DNA of 8,793 nt, from assembly GCA_004298725.1 (NCBI GenBank), contig SCQA01000057.1, positions 1 to 8,793 of the forward strand. The letters run 5' to 3'. Shown in pieces: positions 1-7,244 of the stretch; the first letter of the stretch is position 1; every line of letters starts with the position of its first letter. Below the pieces are notes generated by a model. It was not told the origin of the DNA. It saw nothing but the letters and a program-made list of their open reading frames with translations, and did not search any database. Source of the DNA: a bacterium. GTDB lineage: Bacteria; Desulfobacterota; GWC2-55-46. The translations under genes and the position numbers were made by a program.

Positions 1-944
1 GGGTTTTTTTAGCGTTCTTTTTGGGCTTTGCCATCAAGGTGCCGGTATTTCCGTTCCACACATGGTTGCCGGACGCGCACGTTGAAGCGCCTACGGCTGG
101 TAGCGTCATTCTTGCCGGTATCCTCCTTAAAATGGGTACTTACGGTTTTCTGAGGTTTAATTTGCCGCTGTTGCCTGAGGCAAGCGCGGCGTTTACGCCG
201 TTTATTCTTACGCTGTCGGTCATAGGTATAGTTTACGGTTCTTTTCTTGCCATGGCGCAGGACGACATTAAAAAGCTTGTCGCGTATTCAAGCGTCAGCC
301 ATCTCGGCGCCGTTATGCTGGGCATCTTTGCCATGAACCAGCAAGGCGTTGACGGCGGCGTTCTTCAAATGATAAATCACGGCATATCAACCGGCGGGCT
401 TTTCCTTGCGATAGGCATGATATACGAACGGCGGCATACCCGCCTTATAGGCGACTTCGGCGGCATAGCCAAGGTTATGCCCGTGTATTCCGTCTTTTTT
501 ATGATAATAACGTTTTCGTCCATCGGCTTGCCTGGCACCAACGGTTTTATCGGCGAGCTTTTAATTCTTATGGGCGCTTTCAAGGCAAGCAAGCTTGCTA
601 CGGCCTTTGCGGCGACCGGAGTCATACTTGGCGCCGCGTATATGCTCTGGATGTTCCAGAGGGTAATCTTCGGTAAAATTACCAACCCTGCTAACGCCAA
701 ATTAAAGGATTTGAATATAAGAGAAGTGCTGACGCTTCTTCCAATGATTGTTTTAGTGTTGTGGATAGGCGTCTACCCGAAGCCGTTTTTAAAACTTGCG
801 GCAGCGTCAACGGCGCATCTTGTCGAGGTTGTAAAGGGCAAGGCCGCTATTGAAGCAAGCGCGGCGGAGTCCGGCGTTAATAGCCACATGACGGTTGTCG
901 CGCCGCATAACGGCCACGCGGGCGGCCGAGGAGAAAAGAGATGA
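1..944 (+). CDS. nuoM: NADH-quinone oxidoreductase subunit M, first copy (C-terminal part)
   Basis: This is an antiporter-like (Mrp/ND4 family) proton-pumping subunit of the complex I membrane arm. The frame is open from base 3 to the left edge, so the N-terminus, including the TM5 glutamate, lies outside the window; the TTG at 21 is an internal leucine, not a start. Visible family marks are HTWLPDAH followed by EAPTAG near the left edge, KKLVAYSSVSH in the middle, and NGFIGELL near TM12. The three pump residues that can be seen are all present: the TM7 lysine (codon 36-38), the TM8 lysine in LLKMG (129-131) and the TM12 glutamate in IGELL (555-557). After the last hydrophobic helix comes a soluble tail of roughly 30 residues rich in Ala, His and Gly. 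The stop overlaps the next nuoM start as ATGA, which implies translational coupling. Over the 55 residues from LGFA to PEAS, 44 match the downstream NuoM by hand count. The family is certain; which paralog role it plays is not. Confidence 0.95.
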   Translation, partial: VFLAFFLGFAIKVPVFPFHTWLPDAHVEAPTAGSVILAGILLKMGTYGFLRFNLPLLPEASAAFTPFILTLSVIGIVYGSFLAMAQDDIKKLVAYSSVSHLGAVMLGIFAMNQQGVDGGVLQMINHGISTGGLFLAIGMIYERRHTRLIGDFGGIAKVMPVYSVFFMIITFSSIGLPGTNGFIGELLILMGAFKASKLATAFAATGVILGAAYMLWMFQRVIFGKITNPANAKLKDLNIREVLTLLPMIVLVLWIGVYPKPFLKLAAASTAHLVEVVKGKAAIEASAAESGVNSHMTVVAPHNGHAGGRGEKR

Positions 945-2521
945 CCGGCCAGTTCCCCATACTTTCAATACTTACTTTTTTCCCGGTTGCCGGCGCGTTA
1001 TTCGTCATCTTTTTTATAAAGAAAGAGTCGCTTAACGCCATTCGCTGGAGCGCGCTCGGCATTTCGGTTATTGAGTTTTTGCTCTCGCTGTATCTTCCGT
1101 TTACTTTTAATATGACCGAGCCCGGCTTTCAGTGGGTGGAGCGGCATGAATGGATAACGCGCTTCGGCATGAGCTACTTCCTCGGCGCGGACGGCATAAG
1201 CCTGCTTCTTGTACTGCTTACCACCTTCATGACTATAATCTGCGTGCTCGCGTCGTGGACGGATATAAAAACAAAGATGAAGAGCTTCATGGCGCTTCTT
1301 CTTTTTACCGAGGCGTTTTCTCTCGGCGTATTTCTCTCGCTCGATTTCTTTCTCTTTTACGTCTTTTGGGAGGCCGTGCTTATCCCGATGGTCTTTATCA
1401 TCGGCATATGGGGCGGAGGAAGAAAGCTGTACGCTTCAATCAAGTTTTTCCTTTTCACGTTCATCGGTAGCCTATTTATGTTGGTGGGCGTCCTTGTGCT
1501 GTACTTCTATCACGGCAAAACTACCGGCGTTTATACCTTCGATTTGACGGTTCTCATGCAACATCCGCTTGCTCCGGCGTTGCAGGTTTGGATATTCGTC
1601 GCCTTCTTCCTCGGCTTTGCGGTGAAGGTGCCGATGTTTCCGCTTCACACGTGGCTTCCTGACGCGCACACCGAAGCGCCGACCGCCGGTTCCATTATTC
1701 TTGCGGCCGTGCTTTTGAAGCTCGGCACGTACGGGTTCGTGCGCTTCAGTCTGCCGCTATTGCCGAACGCAAGTATACAGCTTGCGCCGGTCATGATATG
1801 GGCGGCGATAATCGCCATAATCTATGGCGCGCTTGTTACCATAGCTCAAAAGGACATGAAAAAACTTGTGGCGTATTCAAGCGTCAGCCACATGGGTTTC
1901 GTTATGCTCGGCATATTCGCGCTTAATATTGAAGGGCTTAAAGGAAGCATCGTGCAGATGATAAACCACGGCATATCAACCGGCGCTCTCTTCCTTCTTG
2001 TCGGTATGCTGTATGAAAGAACGCACGATCGCCAGATAGACAGCTATTCCGGCCTTTTTAAGGCTATGCCGGTTTACGGCGCTTTCTTTGTTATAACGGT
2101 ATTGTCCTCGATGGGTTTTCCAGTGACCAACGGCTTTATCGGCGAGCTTTTAGTTTTGCTTGGCGCGTACAAGGCGCAGTGGTATTATGCGGTGCCGGTT
2201 GCCGTCGGTGTTTTGCTCGGGGCGGTCTATCTTTTGTGGCTTTTCCAGCGCGTCTTTCTCGGCGAGTATTCATGCAAGGGGCACGCGGAACACCTGCCGC
2301 TTTTGAATCTGCGCGAAAAGGTCTCGTGCGCGTCGCTCATAGTGCTTATATTCTGGATAGGCGTATGCCCCACGCCCATGTTAAAGGTAATGGACGCGTC
2401 GCTTAATAATCTTGTAAAGATCGTCGAGAGGAATACGCAAAAAAGCGCTCTGGCGGCGGTAACGCTTGCTGAGGAAAATCAGCGCTACGGTACAACGCAA
2501 AACCAAGGCGCGGGTAAATAA
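941..2521 (+). CDS. nuoM: NADH-quinone oxidoreductase subunit M, second copy (complete)
   Basis: Complete 526-residue proton-pumping subunit of complex I, an integral membrane protein with about 14 hydrophobic helices. The pump residues sit close to their places in the E. coli protein: Glu144 in FWEAVLIP (TM5), Lys229 in FAVKVP (TM7), Lys260 in LLKLG (TM8) and Glu402 in FIGELL (TM12). HTWLPDAH, EAPTAG and KKLVAYSSVSHMG are also present, so this copy should be a working pump module rather than a relic. The ATG at 941 is supported by GAGGAGAAAAGAG just upstream and by the 4-bp overlap with the first nuoM. The protein ends in a hydrophilic tail of about 35 residues beyond the last helix. The two nuoM copies differ at many synonymous positions even in the most conserved stretch, so the duplication is old. 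nuoN follows after only 3 bp. NuoL is a less likely identity because the length, the residue positions and the lack of a long C-terminal lateral helix all fit NuoM. Confidence 0.96.
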   Translation: MTGQFPILSILTFFPVAGALFVIFFIKKESLNAIRWSALGISVIEFLLSLYLPFTFNMTEPGFQWVERHEWITRFGMSYFLGADGISLLLVLLTTFMTIICVLASWTDIKTKMKSFMALLLFTEAFSLGVFLSLDFFLFYVFWEAVLIPMVFIIGIWGGGRKLYASIKFFLFTFIGSLFMLVGVLVLYFYHGKTTGVYTFDLTVLMQHPLAPALQVWIFVAFFLGFAVKVPMFPLHTWLPDAHTEAPTAGSIILAAVLLKLGTYGFVRFSLPLLPNASIQLAPVMIWAAIIAIIYGALVTIAQKDMKKLVAYSSVSHMGFVMLGIFALNIEGLKGSIVQMINHGISTGALFLLVGMLYERTHDRQIDSYSGLFKAMPVYGAFFVITVLSSMGFPVTNGFIGELLVLLGAYKAQWYYAVPVAVGVLLGAVYLLWLFQRVFLGEYSCKGHAEHLPLLNLREKVSCASLIVLIFWIGVCPTPMLKVMDASLNNLVKIVERNTQKSALAAVTLAEENQRYGTTQNQGAGK

Positions 2522-2524
2522 TAT

Positions 2525-3976
2525 ATGACTAACCTACTTAACATAAATTACTATGCAGTGGCGCCGGAGCTGGTTCTTATTGGCTTCGCGTTTTTGGTGC
2601 TGATACTCGACCTTCTTCTCAAGGGGCGCGATAAGGCGGTACTGGGCTATGTTACGGCTTTTGGCTTGCTCGTTTCCATTCCCGTTTCGTACTTCACCAA
2701 TGAACCTGTGTCGTTTAGCGGCATGGTGGCGGCGGATTCGTTCTCCGCGTTCTTTAATATTGTATTTTGCGTTGCGGCGTTTCTCACTACGCTTATTTCA
2801 ATGGATTACATGAAAAAGGCCAAGGCGGACAGGGGCGAGTATTATTACATAACGCTCTTTGCCGTTATCGGCATGATGTTAATGGCTTCAGCCAACGACT
2901 TCGTCAACCTCTACGCCGGCCTTGAGCTTATGGCGCTTTCGTTCTATGTGCTCGTGGCCTTTAAAATCAACGACAACAAATCCGTTGAAGGCGCGCTGAA
3001 GTATTTTGTTCTCGGGGCGCTTTCATCCGGCATACTTCTTTACGGTATCTCCTTTTTATACGGTTATGCCGGTTCGACTAACTTTGCTGAAATCGCGCGC
3101 GCGGCCAGTGCCGGTTCGTCGCAAAACATGTTTTTGATACTCGGCGTGTGTCTGACGGTCGCGGGTTTCGCGTTTAAAGTCGCGCTCTTTCCGTTTCATC
3201 TCTGGTCGCCGGACGCGTATGAAGGCGCGCCGACGCCAGTTACCGCGCTTTTGTCCGTAGGGTCAAAGGCCGCGGCGTTCGCGGTGTTTTTAAGATTTTT
3301 CGCGGGTTCGTTAGCAGTCTTACAGCCGCACTGGGCAATGTTAATATGGGTGTTTTCCGCGGCCACAATGCTTTATGGAAGCGTAGTCGGCGTTTCGCAG
3401 AAGAATATCGTCAGAATGCTCGCTTACAGCTCCATTGCGCACGCAGGCATAATACTCATCGGCCTTCTTGTCACAAATGACAAAGGAAGCTCAGGCGTCT
3501 TGTATTATCTGCTTGTTTACGCTTTTATGAATATAGGCGCGTTTTCCGTGATAACGCTTTTTGTCAGGAATAACGGCAAGGGCGCGAATATCTGCGATTA
3601 TAAAGGGCTTGCTTCAAAGCGACCGTGGCTCGCTTTTTTCATGGCGTTATTCATGGTGTCGCTTGCCGGCATTCCGCCTACCGGCGGTTTTACGGCCAAA
3701 TTTTTCATACTTGCCTCAGCCGTGAACTCGCGGTATTATCTGCTTGCCGGCATAGCCGTGGTATCTACGGTTATATCACTGTTCTTTTACGCGAAAGTTA
3801 TTTTTTACATGTATATGAAAGAAGCGGACGACGCCTCGGTTTTTACAGCCTCGCCCGGCGCCGCTCTTTATAACGTAGTTATCGTAATTTCAGCCGTTGC
3901 AACGGTCTTAATAGGCATCTTTCCGTCGGTTTTTATGGATATGGCTGTGCAGGCGGTAAAGCCGCTTTTAATGTAA
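2525..3976 (+). CDS. nuoN: NADH-quinone oxidoreductase subunit N
   Basis: Complete 483-residue complex I subunit, the antiporter-like pump module nearest the junction with the peripheral arm. Family marks are NLYAGLELMALSFYVL with Glu134 (TM5), AFKVALFPFHLWSPDAYEG with Lys218 (TM7), SVGSKAAAF with Lys248 (TM8), RMLAYSSIAHAG, and IPPTGGFTAKFF with Lys392 (TM12). A lysine rather than a glutamate in TM12 is the normal NuoN pattern and separates it from the two NuoM proteins upstream. The ATG at 2525 lies 3 bp after the nuoM stop and has no good Shine-Dalgarno sequence (the upstream bases are GGCGCGGGTAAATAAT), so translation probably depends on ribosomes finishing nuoM. It is normally the last nuo gene; here one small gene follows. 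Confidence 0.96.
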   Translation: MTNLLNINYYAVAPELVLIGFAFLVLILDLLLKGRDKAVLGYVTAFGLLVSIPVSYFTNEPVSFSGMVAADSFSAFFNIVFCVAAFLTTLISMDYMKKAKADRGEYYYITLFAVIGMMLMASANDFVNLYAGLELMALSFYVLVAFKINDNKSVEGALKYFVLGALSSGILLYGISFLYGYAGSTNFAEIARAASAGSSQNMFLILGVCLTVAGFAFKVALFPFHLWSPDAYEGAPTPVTALLSVGSKAAAFAVFLRFFAGSLAVLQPHWAMLIWVFSAATMLYGSVVGVSQKNIVRMLAYSSIAHAGIILIGLLVTNDKGSSGVLYYLLVYAFMNIGAFSVITLFVRNNGKGANICDYKGLASKRPWLAFFMALFMVSLAGIPPTGGFTAKFFILASAVNSRYYLLAGIAVVSTVISLFFYAKVIFYMYMKEADDASVFTASPGAALYNVVIVISAVATVLIGIFPSVFMDMAVQAVKPLLM

Positions 3977-3980
3977 GGAG
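3975..3980 (+). promoter_or_regulatory. Ribosome binding site of the small nuo-linked ORF
   Basis: AAGGAG begins inside the nuoN stop codon region and lies 5 bases before the ATG at 3986. It is the main evidence that the 62-residue reading frame is translated. Confidence 0.75.
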
Positions 3981-3985
3981 CAATA

Positions 3986-4174
3986 ATGTCAGGTCACGGC
4001 GAACATATTGAAAACGACAACGCCCCTAAAATATCAGGGGAGATAACAGAAAAATGGTGGAAATTGCCTTTTGATACCACCACCAACTTTTCCATTTTGG
4101 GGCTTTTTTTCGGTAAGCTCTTTGACAGGGGCACTTCAGGCAAAAGGGTTGACCTTACCCTTGACGACCGTTAA
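3986..4174 (+). CDS. Small protein of unknown function at the end of the nuo operon (62 aa)
   Basis: I do not recognise this family. It starts 9 bp after nuoN with a strong, well-spaced AAGGAG, runs with the operon and ends in TAA. The N-terminal 20 residues are polar with three histidines and several acidic residues. Residues 24-29 are WWKLPF, then DTTTNFS (30-36) and a short hydrophobic stretch ILGLFFGKLF (37-46), followed by a polar tail DRGTSGKRVDLTLDDR. The hydrophobic part is too short for a normal transmembrane helix but could lie along the membrane surface as an amphipathic helix. There is no signal peptide and no cysteine. Its position suggests an accessory subunit or assembly factor for this complex I, but that is inference from location only. 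It could also be a poorly conserved ORF, though the ribosome binding site and the tryptophan pair argue against chance. Confidence 0.65.
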   Translation: MSGHGEHIENDNAPKISGEITEKWWKLPFDTTTNFSILGLFFGKLFDRGTSGKRVDLTLDDR

Positions 4175-4184
4175 TCGTTTTTTT
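4164..4184 (+). terminator. Weak candidate terminator of the nuo operon
   Basis: ACGA (4164-4167) pairs with TCGT (4175-4178) around a 7-base loop that includes the stop codon of the small ORF, and seven T residues (4178-4184) follow. The T tract is good but the stem is only 4 bp, so termination here would be inefficient without help. No better hairpin is visible before ispE. The remaining bases up to 4256 are T-rich with no promoter I can support. Confidence 0.25.
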
Positions 4185-4256
4185 CCTCTTTTTTGCGGCT
4201 TTTTCCCGCGTGTGTTTCATTCAATCATTTAACCCCGCTTTTTGGCTTGACTCTCT

Positions 4257-5111
4257 ATGCCGATATTTAAATCTCCGGCCAAAATAAACTTGTTTTTGAG
4301 AGTTCTGCGAAAGAGGCAGGACAACTATCACGACATTTTTTCGCTGATGCAACCCGTCAGCCTTTACGACGAAGTCGCAGTTGAAATTAGCAAAGGCGAT
4401 TTAATAACCGTTGCCTGTTCAAGGCCGGATTTGCCAACGGATAGCTCTAACATCGCGTTCAGGGCGGCAGAGCTTTTTTTAAAGAGGACGGGCCTTAAAA
4501 GGCGCGTTGACATACGAATAAACAAGAATATTCCAGTGGGCGCGGGTCTTGGCGGAGGCAGTTCAAATGCCGCTACCGTGCTTAAAGCGTGCGATAGCCT
4601 TTTAAAGACGAATATCAACGAAAAAGAACTGATGAATATTGCCGCAGAGCTTGGTTCCGACGTGCCTTTTTTTATTCTTGACGTTCCGGCTTTAGCGCAC
4701 GGCAGGGGCGAGGTGCTAAAAAAAGTGATCATTGCGCCTTATGCCTATGTACTTGTAAACCCGGGGTTCATGGTTTCAACCGCGTGGGTTTACGGCAATT
4801 TAGACTTGACAAATATTAGTGAAGATAATATTCTATCATATTCAGATGAAGTCTATGCTGACATAGACTCTCTTGTAAAGTTATTTGTAAACGACCTTGA
4901 AGCGGTCACACTGCGAAAGCATCCTGAACTATTGGGTGTTAAGTCCGCGCTTATTGAAAGCGGCGCGGTTCAAGCGCTTATGTCCGGTAGCGGGCCTACG
5001 GTATTCGGTATCTTTAGAAGCAAGGCTTTGGCGGATATTGCCGCTCGAGGCCTTACAGAGCGTTTTATCGGCAAAGGTTATTCTGTTTTTTCCGTTGAGG
5101 GCGTTGTTTAG
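4257..5111 (+). CDS. ispE: 4-diphosphocytidyl-2-C-methyl-D-erythritol kinase
   Basis: IspE phosphorylates the 2-hydroxyl of CDP-methylerythritol with ATP, the fourth step of the cytosolic MEP (non-mevalonate) pathway to IPP and DMAPP. The 284 residues match the usual length. It is a GHMP-superfamily kinase: motif 1 SPAKINLFLRV near the N-terminus carries the substrate-contacting Lys9; the ATP-binding glycine loop PVGAGLGGGSSNAA is at 93-106; GSDVPFF carries the predicted catalytic Asp135; and the C-terminal motif MSGSGPTVFGIF begins at Met242. The ATG at 4257 gives the standard N-terminus a few residues before SPAKINLF. There is no convincing Shine-Dalgarno sequence in front of it (GGCTTGACTCTCT), which is unusual for this window. 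The gene begins the block ispE - tRNA-Gln - prs - rplY - pth. I saw no promoter I would defend upstream, so read-through from the nuo operon is possible. Confidence 0.96.
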   Translation: MPIFKSPAKINLFLRVLRKRQDNYHDIFSLMQPVSLYDEVAVEISKGDLITVACSRPDLPTDSSNIAFRAAELFLKRTGLKRRVDIRINKNIPVGAGLGGGSSNAATVLKACDSLLKTNINEKELMNIAAELGSDVPFFILDVPALAHGRGEVLKKVIIAPYAYVLVNPGFMVSTAWVYGNLDLTNISEDNILSYSDEVYADIDSLVKLFVNDLEAVTLRKHPELLGVKSALIESGAVQALMSGSGPTVFGIFRSKALADIAARGLTERFIGKGYSVFSVEGVV

Positions 5112-5191
5112 CGGTTGTTTTTGGTTATTTACGGCTTGGGGTTTTACGCAGGCCTTTTATCTTTGCGGAGTTTTGCGGGGGCTTGGGCAAT

Positions 5192-5266
5192 TGGGGCGTC
5201 GCCAAGCGGTAAGGCACGGGGTTTTGATCCCCGCATCCGGAGGTTCGAATCCTTCCGCCCCAGCCA
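5192..5266 (+). tRNA. tRNA-Gln (anticodon UUG), CCA encoded
   Basis: The sequence folds as a full cloverleaf. The acceptor stem TGGGGCG (5192-5198) pairs with CGCCCCA; the D arm is GCC-AAGCGGTAA-GGC; the anticodon stem CGGGG/CCCCG encloses loop TTTTGAT, giving anticodon TTG; the T arm is GGAGG-TTCGAAT-CCTTC with one G-U pair. Discriminator G at 5263 and a genome-encoded CCA at 5264-5266 complete it. The weak U1-A72 pair and G73 are the known identity elements for glutaminyl-tRNA synthetase, and most positions match E. coli tRNA-Gln. It decodes CAA and, by wobble, CAG. It lies 80 bp after ispE in the same direction. I cannot define its own promoter. Confidence 0.97.
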
Positions 5267-5281
5267 TCTAATTTAGTTATG

Positions 5282-5302
5282 CCGTGCCGGTTGCGGTTTT
5301 TT
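5282..5302 (+). terminator. Possible weak terminator after tRNA-Gln
   Basis: CCGTG (5282-5286) can pair with TGCGG (5292-5296) around a 5-base loop, using two G-U pairs, and is followed by six T residues (5297-5302). The stem is short, so this is only a candidate. The other bases between the tRNA and prs show no clear promoter. Confidence 0.3.
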
Positions 5303-5375
5303 AAGCAGGCGCGCCGCGGAAAGTGTTTACGGTTTTAAGCGAAAATTTCAAGTTGGCAGGCAGGAAAAAAGGGTT

Positions 5376-6314
5376 ATGATTGAAAGGGTTAAAGTTTTCG
5401 CTGGCAATTCCAATAAGCCGCTTGCAATGGAAATATGCAAAGAATTAGGCATAGAACTCGGCAAGTCTGACGTAAAGAGCTTCAGCGACGGCGAGGTCTT
5501 CGTTGATATACAGGAGAGCGTTCGCGGCGTTGACGTTTACGTGGTGCAGTCGACAAGCATACCGTGCAACAACAACCTGATGGAGCTTCTCATAATGTGC
5601 GACGCGCTCAAAAGGGCGTCTGCCGCTTCCATTACGGCGGTTATTCCGTATTACGGCTATGCCCGTCAAGACAGAAAGGCCGCCCCGAGAACGCCAATTT
5701 CAGCGAAGCTCGTGGCTGATTTAATAACCGTGTCCGGCGCTACAAGGGTGGTTTGCGTTGATCTTCATGCCGGGCAGATACAGGGTTTTTTCAATATACC
5801 CGTTGACCACCTCTATGCAACGCCGGTTCTGCTGGATTATATAAAAAATAATTTTTCAAACGATATTGTTTTTGTTTCGCCGGACGCCGGCGGCGTTGAA
5901 AGGACAAGGGCCTTTGCCAAAAGGCTTGGCGCAAGCCTTGCCATAATCGACAAGAGGCGGCCAAAGGCCAACGTATCGGAGGTCATGCACATAATAGGCG
6001 AGGTTGACGGCAAGGTTGCCATAATACTTGACGACATGGTTGACACCGCCGGTACGCTTACTCAGGCGGCACAGGCCATTAAAGACCACGGCGCTAAGGA
6101 AGTTTACGCTTGTTGCACTCACGCCGTGCTTTCAGGCCCGGCAATAGAAAGAATAAACAAGTCGGTCATCAAAGAGCTTGTCACCACCAACACCATACCG
6201 CCAAGGGAAGGCGCGGTGTCGGATAAGATTAAAAGGCTCTCCGTAGGGCCGCTTCTCGGAGAGGCTATAAAGAGGATTCATTGCGGCGAGTCCGTAAGTT
6301 CGCTCTTTGTTTAA
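5376..6314 (+). CDS. prs: Ribose-phosphate pyrophosphokinase (PRPP synthetase, class I)
   Basis: This cytosolic enzyme transfers pyrophosphate from ATP to ribose 5-phosphate to make PRPP, the precursor of purines, pyrimidines, NAD, histidine and tryptophan. Its 312 residues match the bacterial class I form. Visible motifs in order are FSDGEVFVDIQESVRG, NNNLMELLIM, ITAVIPYYGYARQDRK (ATP and flexible-loop region), VDLHAGQIQGFF with Asp129 and His131 (the PRPP synthase signature and metal site), the PRPP-binding loop DDMVDTAGT at 219-227, and the C-terminal IHCGESVSSLF. The usual NDNLME reads NNNLME here, a mild change that should not abolish activity. The ATG at 5376 is preceded by AGGA about 10 bases upstream. 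It follows tRNA-Gln by 109 bp, and rplY begins 51 bp downstream in the same direction, so the two are probably co-transcribed. Bacteria of several phyla keep prs and rplY side by side. Confidence 0.97.
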   Translation: MIERVKVFAGNSNKPLAMEICKELGIELGKSDVKSFSDGEVFVDIQESVRGVDVYVVQSTSIPCNNNLMELLIMCDALKRASAASITAVIPYYGYARQDRKAAPRTPISAKLVADLITVSGATRVVCVDLHAGQIQGFFNIPVDHLYATPVLLDYIKNNFSNDIVFVSPDAGGVERTRAFAKRLGASLAIIDKRRPKANVSEVMHIIGEVDGKVAIILDDMVDTAGTLTQAAQAIKDHGAKEVYACCTHAVLSGPAIERINKSVIKELVTTNTIPPREGAVSDKIKRLSVGPLLGEAIKRIHCGESVSSLFV

Positions 6315-6365
6315 GTTGCACGGCATGACAGTAGCGGCGAAACAGTAAATAATCGGAGGAAGAAG

Positions 6366-7055
6366 ATGGAAAGGATAGGGCTTACAGTTAAATCAAGGTC
6401 TGAAACAGGCAAATGCCCGGCAGGAAGGCTTCGCAGGGCTGGCCGCGTTCCAGCCGTTCTCTACGGCAAGGAGATGAAGGTCTCGTTACCGCTGTCTCTT
6501 GACAACAAAGAACTTGAAAAGATACTTCATACCGCCGCAGGCGGCAACGTCCTCGTTGACCTTAACGTTGAGGGCGAGAACAAGACGCACACGGCAATGT
6601 TTAAAGACATCATGCGTCATCCTTTGAAGGGAACCATACAGCATGTCGACCTTGTCGAAATTCTCATGAATAAAAAGATCGTCGTTGAAATTCCGGTACA
6701 TGTCATCGGCAAGGCCGCCGGCATTGCTTTTGGCGGCATAATTCAGCAGGAGGCGCGCACTATTAAAATAGAATGCCTTCCCGCTGAGATACCGGCTTCC
6801 GTTGACGCGGACGTCACTCCGCTTGGCGTCGGGCAGGCTTTGCATGTGCGCGATATCAAGCTACCGGAAGGCGTAAGGGTAATTGACGAATTGAGCATGA
6901 CGCTTGTTTCCGTAGTGGCCCCCACAATGGAAGTTGCTCCGAAGACCGGCGAGGAAGTTCAGGCCGAGCTTGCCAAGAGTTTTGAGGTTAAGGAAGAGGA
7001 TAAAGGCAAGGAAGGCAAAGAAGAAGAGAAGGGAAAAGGCAAGGAGAAGAAGTAG
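6366..7055 (+). CDS. rplY: 50S ribosomal protein bL25, long Ctc/TL5 form
   Basis: bL25 binds 5S rRNA in the central protuberance of the large ribosomal subunit. At 229 residues this is the long Ctc/TL5 type, not the short E. coli form of about 95. The N-terminal 5S-binding domain (about 1-93) contains KSRSETGKCPAGRLRRAG, VPAVLYGKE and HPLKGTIQHVDL. The C-terminal beta domain (about 94-182) contains PVHVIGKAAGIAFGGIIQQ and PLGVGQALHVRDIKLPEG. It ends in a low-complexity tail of about 35 residues built almost only from Lys, Glu and Gly. Such charged tails occur in this family and are usually disordered. The ATG at 6366 has GGAGGA (6355-6360) 5 bases upstream. It lies 51 bp after prs; the 314 bp after it contain the palindromic element and the terminator. 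Confidence 0.96.
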   Translation: MERIGLTVKSRSETGKCPAGRLRRAGRVPAVLYGKEMKVSLPLSLDNKELEKILHTAAGGNVLVDLNVEGENKTHTAMFKDIMRHPLKGTIQHVDLVEILMNKKIVVEIPVHVIGKAAGIAFGGIIQQEARTIKIECLPAEIPASVDADVTPLGVGQALHVRDIKLPEGVRVIDELSMTLVSVVAPTMEVAPKTGEEVQAELAKSFEVKEEDKGKEGKEEEKGKGKEKK

Positions 7056-7093
7056 CCTTGCGTGTTTCGTCTCTTTTAGCCGGTTTTTTAAAA

Positions 7094-7233
7094 GGGTGCC
7101 TCTAAAAATTGCCTTTTTCCCCGATCTCTTTGTTAGGGCGAAATAGAAATGCTCACATATTCGCATATATGCTCCGCGTTTTATTTCGCTTCGCCTCGAC
7201 CTCGGAAAAGATTTCTCATTTTTAGATGCACCC
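7094..7233. repeat. 140-bp nested palindrome, MITE-like element
   Basis: GGGTGCCTCTAAAAAT (7094-7109) is the reverse complement of ATTTTTAGATGCACCC (7218-7233) with one mismatch in 16. Inside, GCGAAATAGAA (7138-7148) pairs with 7179-7189 (11 bp with one G-U), and CATAT (7156-7160) pairs with ATATG (7167-7171) around a 6-base loop. All three pairs share one centre, 7163.5, so the whole stretch can fold into a single long interrupted hairpin. The intervening arms also carry roughly complementary segments with bulges (CTTTTTCC near 7113-7120 against GGAAAAG at 7204-7210). It has no coding capacity. AAAA is found immediately left (7090-7093) and one base to the right (7235-7238), which could be a damaged target duplication but is not convincing. 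Size, terminal inverted repeats and intergenic position fit a miniature inverted-repeat transposable element; a structured RNA is the main alternative. Confidence 0.65.
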
Positions 7234-7244
7234 GAAAATTATTG

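Noticed and set aside
4023..4040. CCCCT/AGGGG hairpin inside the small ORF
   Set aside because: A 5-bp stem within coding sequence without a T tract; likely chance.
4195..4209. GCGG/CCGC hairpin as a nuo terminator
   Set aside because: Only 4 bp, with no T tract after it.
4247..4268. TTGACT followed by TATTTA as an ispE promoter
   Set aside because: The two boxes are only 10 bp apart and the -10 would lie inside the coding region.
5136..5163. TTGGGG and TATCTT as a tRNA-Gln promoter
   Set aside because: Both boxes match the consensus poorly; not enough to annotate.
6486..6845. 119-residue minus-strand open frame
   Set aside because: It is antisense to rplY, with no recognisable domain or ribosome binding site.
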